64,000 bases of DNA, taken from Cricetomys ansorgei (taxonomy: Eukaryota > Chordata > Mammalia > Rodentia > Nesomyidae). Location: NCBI GenBank assembly GCA_026225945.1, contig JAMJFZ010001258.1:9586001-9650000 (forward strand). The letters are read 5' to 3'. The notes under the pieces were generated by a model, which worked only from the letters and a program-made list of their open reading frames with translations, was not told the origin of the DNA and did not search any database. The position numbers and the translations under genes were made by a program. Shown piece by piece: positions 59,535-64,000 of this stretch (position 1 is its first letter; each line of letters begins with the position of its first letter).

Positions 59535-60330
59535 AGTTAACACAACTTTGAAAAATCTCTAGGTCAAACAAGGAACCAGAGAAGAATTTCTTAAAATCTA
59601 GAGACAAAACATTAAACATAATATATAAAAACTAGAAGATGTAGCAAAAGTATCAGTGGTGAGATAGGTTATAGGAATAAACACTGACATATGAAATGAG
59701 GAAAGCTCATAAATAAACAGCTTCACTTTGCACCTCTATAAACTAACCAAAATGATTTATTCAGATATCCGTAGACTCCAAGGTGGCAAAAAAGTTCAAA
59801 ATAATAAAGATCTGAACAGAATTAAATAAAATAGATAAAGGGAAGCCTATGGGAAATATTATTAAGGTTCAGCTATTTGAAAAACTTGGTGGATTCTTAG
59901 CAAAAATAACAGTAAAAAGAAAGAAGACTCAAATTTAAAGGCAGATATAAAACAGAAGAAGTTACAATGGATGCTTCATTCATAAAAAGGATTGTAAGGT
60001 ACAGTTATGTATATGTCAGCAGACTGGATAATTTACCCAATGGATGAACTGGTGGAATCTATTCCCTTCCTCTCTAATTCAAGAAGGAATAGGAAGTCTG
60101 TACAGGCCAACACGAATGGTTCAATCATTGCTACAACAAACGCCCAACAAAGGAAAGCCAGAACTGTATGTCTTCACAGCTTATTGCTACCAAACATTGG
60201 AAAAATTAATCTCCCTTGAACTCATCCAAATAATATAAATACAGGGAACATTTCCTTTTTCATTTTATGATGCTACCTTAGCCCTAATAGCAGGACACTG
60301 AGCATAGAAATAGAATCTACTCTCTCATAG
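59535..60330 (+). mobile_element. L1M ORF2 middle region, sense
   Basis: 'gttcagctatttgaaaaact' (gagttggttttttgaaaaga), 'tagcaaaaataacagtaaaa', 'gaagactcaaatttaaaggc' (aaaagactcaaataaataaa), 'ggataatttacccaatggat' (ggacaacctagaagaaatgg), 'tcaatcattgctacaacaaa' and 'cgcccaacaaaggaaagcca' (ccccaacaaagaaaagtcc), then 'cagggaacatttcctttttc' and 'gatgctaccttagccc'. It directly abuts the antisense L1M on its left. No intact frame. Confidence 0.75.
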
Positions 60331-60755
60331 TGCCAAATCATAAACATAACTGGACAAGTATACTTTGCTGACAACATTCCCCATGTAGAGAACAAAAGCA
60401 ACGATGACGATGGTGCTGATCCAGTGTTAATGGACACATGAATTTGTATACTCTAATGCCTATGTGGTAAGTAGGTGTAGATGAAATAAGTAACCACACC
60501 TGTTAGGAGTGTTCCTCCTTAAGTTATGTCCCTTTGCCTCAAACCTTGATGACAGCATTGGCTGACTCCTAATAAGTTCTGCCTCTCTCTCAAAAGTATC
60601 AGAAACCTAAACATATTTACTAACACAATCATTATAAGAAAACCATTTTCAAGATGGTAATATAACTATGTCTAAGCAACCCAGAAATTCATAAATGATC
60701 ACAGATACTTATACTCCTTGAATTCCACATAAGAAACAGGATTCATAGTTCATTC
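60331..60755. other. unassigned sequence
   Basis: May contain the decayed continuation of L1M ORF2. No clear landmarks. Confidence 0.4.
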
Positions 60756-60763
60756 TCTAATGG
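60756..60763. repeat. hAT target-site duplication, left
   Basis: TCTAATGG, repeated exactly at 60989-60996. Confidence 0.9.
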
Positions 60764-60988
60764 AGTGGGTCTCAACCTTCCTAACGCTGGGATCCTTTAA
60801 TACAACTCTTCATGTTGCGGTGACACCCAACCATAAGATTATTTCTGTTGGCACTCTGTAACGGTAATTTTGCTACTGTTATAAATTCTATTGCAAATAT
60901 CTGCTATCTATAGGTGGTTTTAGATGAACCCGTGAAAGGGTCATTCAGTCCTCAAAGGAGGTGTGACCCACAGGTTGAGAAATACCGC
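60764..60988. mobile_element. non-autonomous hAT-Charlie element (URR1-like)
   Basis: A 225-bp element with imperfect terminal inverted repeats. The left end reads 'agtgggtctcaaccttccta', and the right end reads 'ggttgagaaataccgc', whose complement is gcggtatttctcaacc. The interior has typical URR1 text: 'aatacaactcttcatgttgc', 'ggtgacacccaaccataaga', 'ttgctactgttataaattct', 'gaaagggtcattcagtcctc', 'ggtgtgacccacaggttgag'. Exact 8-bp duplications flank it, the hAT signature. It encodes no transposase. Confidence 0.95.
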
Positions 60989-60996
60989 TCTAATGG
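60989..60996. repeat. hAT target-site duplication, right
   Basis: TCTAATGG, identical to 60756-60763. Confidence 0.9.
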
Positions 60997-61599
60997 CTGT
61001 GGCAAACTTGTGAAAAGTATTGATAGCTCACTAGAACATTTAATATGAAAACACACAGAAACACAATGTCTATATTAAGAGGAAGGTCAGTGTATGGGTG
61101 GGTGACTCTTCAGATGTTTTGCTTAATTTCTTTGGAAAACAAGAACCTCTGTCTGGTGTTTAATTAAGAGAACGAATTTGGAGGGCTAACCAAGAGAGTG
61201 ACATAATGGAATAAAAAGGGTTTTTTTTTTTCTTCTAATGCATTTGCATTATAAACAGCCACAGTACTTGGCCTATTACACACTATAAAAAGAGTTCAAG
61301 CCTGTTGTTAATAATTATAACATCTTACAGGGAATCTGATAACCATTCCTTTACTGTATACCTTTACTTAAAATGGAAGCTTTTCATTTTATTGGATTTA
61401 AGGGTTACTACATTAGCTGGAGAGTCCCTACTTGACAGTAATCGAGTGGCCAAAATTCTGAGAGTACATAGGTCATAGCCTGAGGGCAAAACCTACTATT
61501 ATTATTTTGCCAAAGGCCAATAAAATAATTCCTAATGACATATTGCTCTATACATAGATAAGTATCTCACACAACCCTCAACAGAAAAGCATCATCTCT
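60997..61599. other. unassigned sequence
   Basis: Holds a T-run at 61221-61231. No recognised repeat or gene. Confidence 0.45.
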
Positions 61600-62280
61600 A
61601 GACAGATGGTAAACTCAGAAGACCAAAACTAGACAGTGTGCAGCTGGAGAGTGATGTTGGAGCACTTATCCTTGAATGGGATGTCTTTATCCAATCCCTC
61701 CCCTCAGGATTCAGAGATCTATGTGGAAGAAGAGGTAAAAAACTTGTAAGAGCCAGACGTGCAGGGTGTCTCCAAGAAAACAGTCTTCCAGACACAACAG
61801 AGCTATACTCACATGACCTCTAAGGGAATGAGACAATACACAGGCCTGCACATGTTCAAAGCAGATAAAATCCTAGCACTAAGAATGGAAAGTGGCCACA
61901 AAGTTCTAATGCTAAACAAGAAGCTGTTTGTAATGGATACCTGCTGGGAAAGGAAAGACTTATTTTCTCTAAAGGAAGATCGCTGTGTATATCAACCACA
62001 CCTCAGGACAGGAACCATACCAAGGAGTATTGGCCAACATAAAATAGACTTCATGCACCTTTCCTTGTACTTCTTCTTTGTTTTGTTCCTTTTTTGGTCT
62101 TTTTGTTTGTTTTAATTTTTATTAATTGTTGTTTACCTTGAGAGGGAAAAGAGATTTTTAAAAAACATGAAATTGGATAGGGAGGGAGGTGAAGAGAATC
62201 TGGAAGGAGTTAGGAGAGATTAAAAAATTAAATCAGAATATTTAGTATGAAAAAAAATTAAATAAACATAAATTTAAAAA
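61600..62280 (+). mobile_element. L1 3' UTR, Lx-type, sense
   Basis: 'ggagcacttatccttgaatg', 'ggatgtctttatccaatccc', 'tcccctcaggattcagagat', 'gtgtctccaagaaaacagtc', 'ttccagacacaacagagcta', 'gcagataaaatcctagcact', 'ggatacctgctgggaaagga', 'gtgtatatcaaccacacctc', 'gaatctggaaggagttagga', then an A-rich tail at 62250-62280. It is related to the 55.1-55.7 kb copy and extends further upstream. The 118-codon ORF inside is incidental. Confidence 0.93.
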
Positions 62281-63110
62281 ACAGCATGATCGCTGCATTA
62301 GCTGAAGAAAAACATAGTTTTTGTCTTTGGATTTCTCAGAGTAGCTGATGATTTTAAACATTTTTGTTAGCTCTTTCCTAGAAAATGCATTCTTTCTTTA
62401 AAGTGTGTATGGAATCCCTTAGTTGGTAATAACTTCTAGGAGAGACAAAACCAGTAATCTGGATGTTTTGCTCGTCTTTACTGCCCACTTAACAGGTGTC
62501 CACTGACCCTACAGCGTCCCCATGTAGTAAATTACCCACTTTCTTTTCAGTAGATCTTAGTAATTCTCCATCGAGTAATTTCTCTAGCTCCCACCATATA
62601 TGTAGGGTCTGAGAGCTCTATTCTATATCCTATGAGCTCCAAGATTCCCCGCTTCACTCAGAATTCTGTCTCTGTGCCTCCAGTAAGATCTCATATCTGA
62701 TGACAGCCATGACCTAACTGTGGGACACTGGCCTCAGTCTCCTCTTCTTTGTTTTCTGCTTCCTTGTCCTCCAGTTCTGCCTTGAGGACAATGTGAGCAG
62801 CTTGAACACAGAGGAGACAGCAAGAGTATGTCCCCATTTGTAGATCTTCCAGGCTTCTTGGTAACCATTACAGGAAATATATTTTGAAAGAGGCCACAGG
62901 TGAATGTGTTTGCTTGACCCTGAGATGAGAAGATCTTGTAAATTATCTTAAAATAACAAGTTCAAAGTACTAATCACAAATATAAAAGATATTATTCTTT
63001 AGAATAAGAAATTAGGAGAGTTTGCATTGATGGAAGTTCATTAGCGCCTTTTGTTGAGATGTGAAATATAACATGATGGGGAGCATGTCATTCATTAGTA
63101 ACTTTTCGGA
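62281..63110. other. unassigned sequence
   Basis: No recognised repeat. ORFs are short. Confidence 0.45.
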
Positions 63111-63332
63111 GCTAGAAAGATGGCTCCGTGATTAAGAGCACTTGATGCTCTTCCAGAGGATCAGAGCTCAGTTTCCAGCATCAGTGTGAGGCAGTTCACA
63201 ACTTTCTGCAATTTCAGCTCCTGGGAACCCAGCACCTCTGGTATCCACAGGCACCTACACTCATATGCACTCATCTGGAGACACATAAACAAGCACCTAT
63301 ACATAATTAAAAATAATAATAAATCTTAAAAA
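63111..63332 (+). repeat. B3 (B2-type) SINE
   Basis: 'gagctagaaagatggctccg', 'tgattaagagcacttgatgc', 'tcttccagaggatcagagct', 'cagtttccagcatcagtgtg', 'gcagttcacaactttctgca', 'tccacaggcacctacactca', then (AATA)n and AAAAAG tail. Full-length match in order. Confidence 0.95.
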
Positions 63333-63528
63333 GATAATTTTCTTAGGCTACAAGACCTCATCCACAAAGTCAAATCACCAAATATAGTCACAGTAAGAAA
63401 TTCTTGTGGTTGACAAGAATGAGCCTACAGAGAAAAGACAGAAATGAAAGAGTGCACAGCACATTTGAATGTGCTCCTGTGCTCTGTGGGTTCATGATTG
63501 CAGAGGAATAGCCTTGTGTGAAAACTAA

Positions 63529-63554
63529 GGTCTACATTCCAGGGTCTACATTCC
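63529..63554. repeat. short tandem duplication, 14-bp period
   Basis: GGTCTACATTCC at 63529-63540 and again at 63543-63554. Its core complement GAATGTAGAC follows at 63576-63585. Confidence 0.85.
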
Positions 63555-63648
63555 GAGGCCTGTATGGTCTGGTCAGAATGTAGACACATCTTTAATCCAG
63601 TATTCAGAAAGTCGTGCTAGCAAACACCTTTAAATCAACATTTACGTC

Positions 63649-63710
63649 TGGGTGAATCAACACCAACATCTACATATACATCAATGTAGATGTTGATATA
63701 GGTTCACTCA
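63649..63710. repeat. imperfect inverted repeat, 27-bp arms
   Basis: Left arm 63649-63675, 8-nt loop 63676-63683, right arm 63684-63710. Twenty-two of 27 positions pair. The loop-proximal 12 bp (CAACATCTACAT / ATGTAGATGTTG) are perfect. It lies inside repeat-like right-edge sequence. Confidence 0.9.
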
Positions 63711-64000
63711 AATGTAGCTATTGGTTCAGGGCAGAGGATGCTTTATTCTTTTTTTCTAATTAAACCATCAGTTCTTGCCTGGAGCCCTGGAGCCGTAAGG
63801 CCTCTTTACAATCTACTTTTAATCCTTGAACTGGAAGGCTTCAGCCTTCATACAACCTAGGATATTTAAAGTGCCAGCCTAGATCAAGGAGGCTTCAGCC
63901 TTAGCCTTCTGAGACCTACTGCTAACTGAGCCACTTTGACTAGCTCTGGTTCAACTCACTCCCTGTTCTGGGCTTCTTTGGCAGAGCTCTGCTGTGTCTC

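Larger units (their letters stand above)
63500..64000. mobile_element. right-edge repeat-like segment, possibly an LTR cut by the window end
   Basis: Contains two B1-like modules ('gacacatctttaatccagta', 'acacctttaaatcaac'), the hairpin, and a later part with TTTAA/AATCC strings and 'ggcttcagcctt' repeated at 63838 and 63891. The layout recalls rodent LTRs that carry such modules, but no boundary or polyA signal can be fixed inside the window. Confidence 0.35.

Noticed and set aside
61759..62115. 118-codon ORF
   Set aside because: It lies fully inside an Lx-type L1 3' UTR; the hydrophobic end is the T-rich tract.

Overview
The window looks like non-coding nuclear DNA from a muroid rodent. 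It is AT-rich and CpG-poor, and it carries SINE families found together only in rodents (B1, B2/B3-type, B4). It also has Lx-type L1 3' UTRs, ORR1/MT-type MaLR LTRs, a URR1-like hAT element, and long CA/GT, TA, GA and GATA microsatellites. No ID element and no very young L1 was recognised. I cannot name the species; mouse, rat, hamster and vole lineages all remain possible.

I find no supportable protein-coding gene, exon, tRNA, rRNA or small-RNA gene. All open reading frames are short (at most 180 codons). The longest lie in GT-rich simple repeat, in L1 3' UTR, or in sequence with no recognisable domain. I therefore list no CDS. The window reads as an intergenic or deep intronic desert, built up by layers of transposon insertion and decay.

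Layout. 0-14.4 kb: a MIR, an LTR-like block (2.2-2.9 kb), a MaLR LTR, an ancient LTR, a B1, an L1 with a 5' inversion (6.7-7.6 kb), two B3 SINEs, L1 ORF2 antisense containing a locally duplicated 214-bp unit, a MaLR LTR, a B1, and a solo class II (ERVK-type) LTR with an exact 6-bp target duplication. 14.4-21.6 kb: mostly unassigned sequence with a MIR and an MLT1-type LTR. 21.6-29 kb: a B1 with an exact 15-bp target duplication, decayed L1 ORF2, a MIR, an Lx-type L1 3' end, a MaLR LTR, and L1M antisense segments. 30-44 kb: microsatellites, MaLR LTRs in one shared orientation, B4/B1/B3 SINEs, and a long decayed L1M in the + direction. 44-47.7 kb: antisense L1 and a diverged 103-bp tandem pair. 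47.7-51.8 kb: the longest stretch without recognised repeats. 51.8-64 kb: L1M, compound TA/TG repeats, ORR1, a 360-bp GT-rich block, two Lx-type 3' UTRs, a B4 with target duplication, a pair of opposed L1M segments, a hAT element with an exact 8-bp target duplication, a B3, and a right edge with a 27-bp-arm hairpin.

Nothing here forms a pathway or operon. The best-supported observations are insertion structures with intact target-site duplications, the L1 with inverted 5' end, the duplicated L1 piece, and the terminal hairpin. I found no clear sign of an undescribed biological system. Family names come from recalled consensus features, not from a database search.
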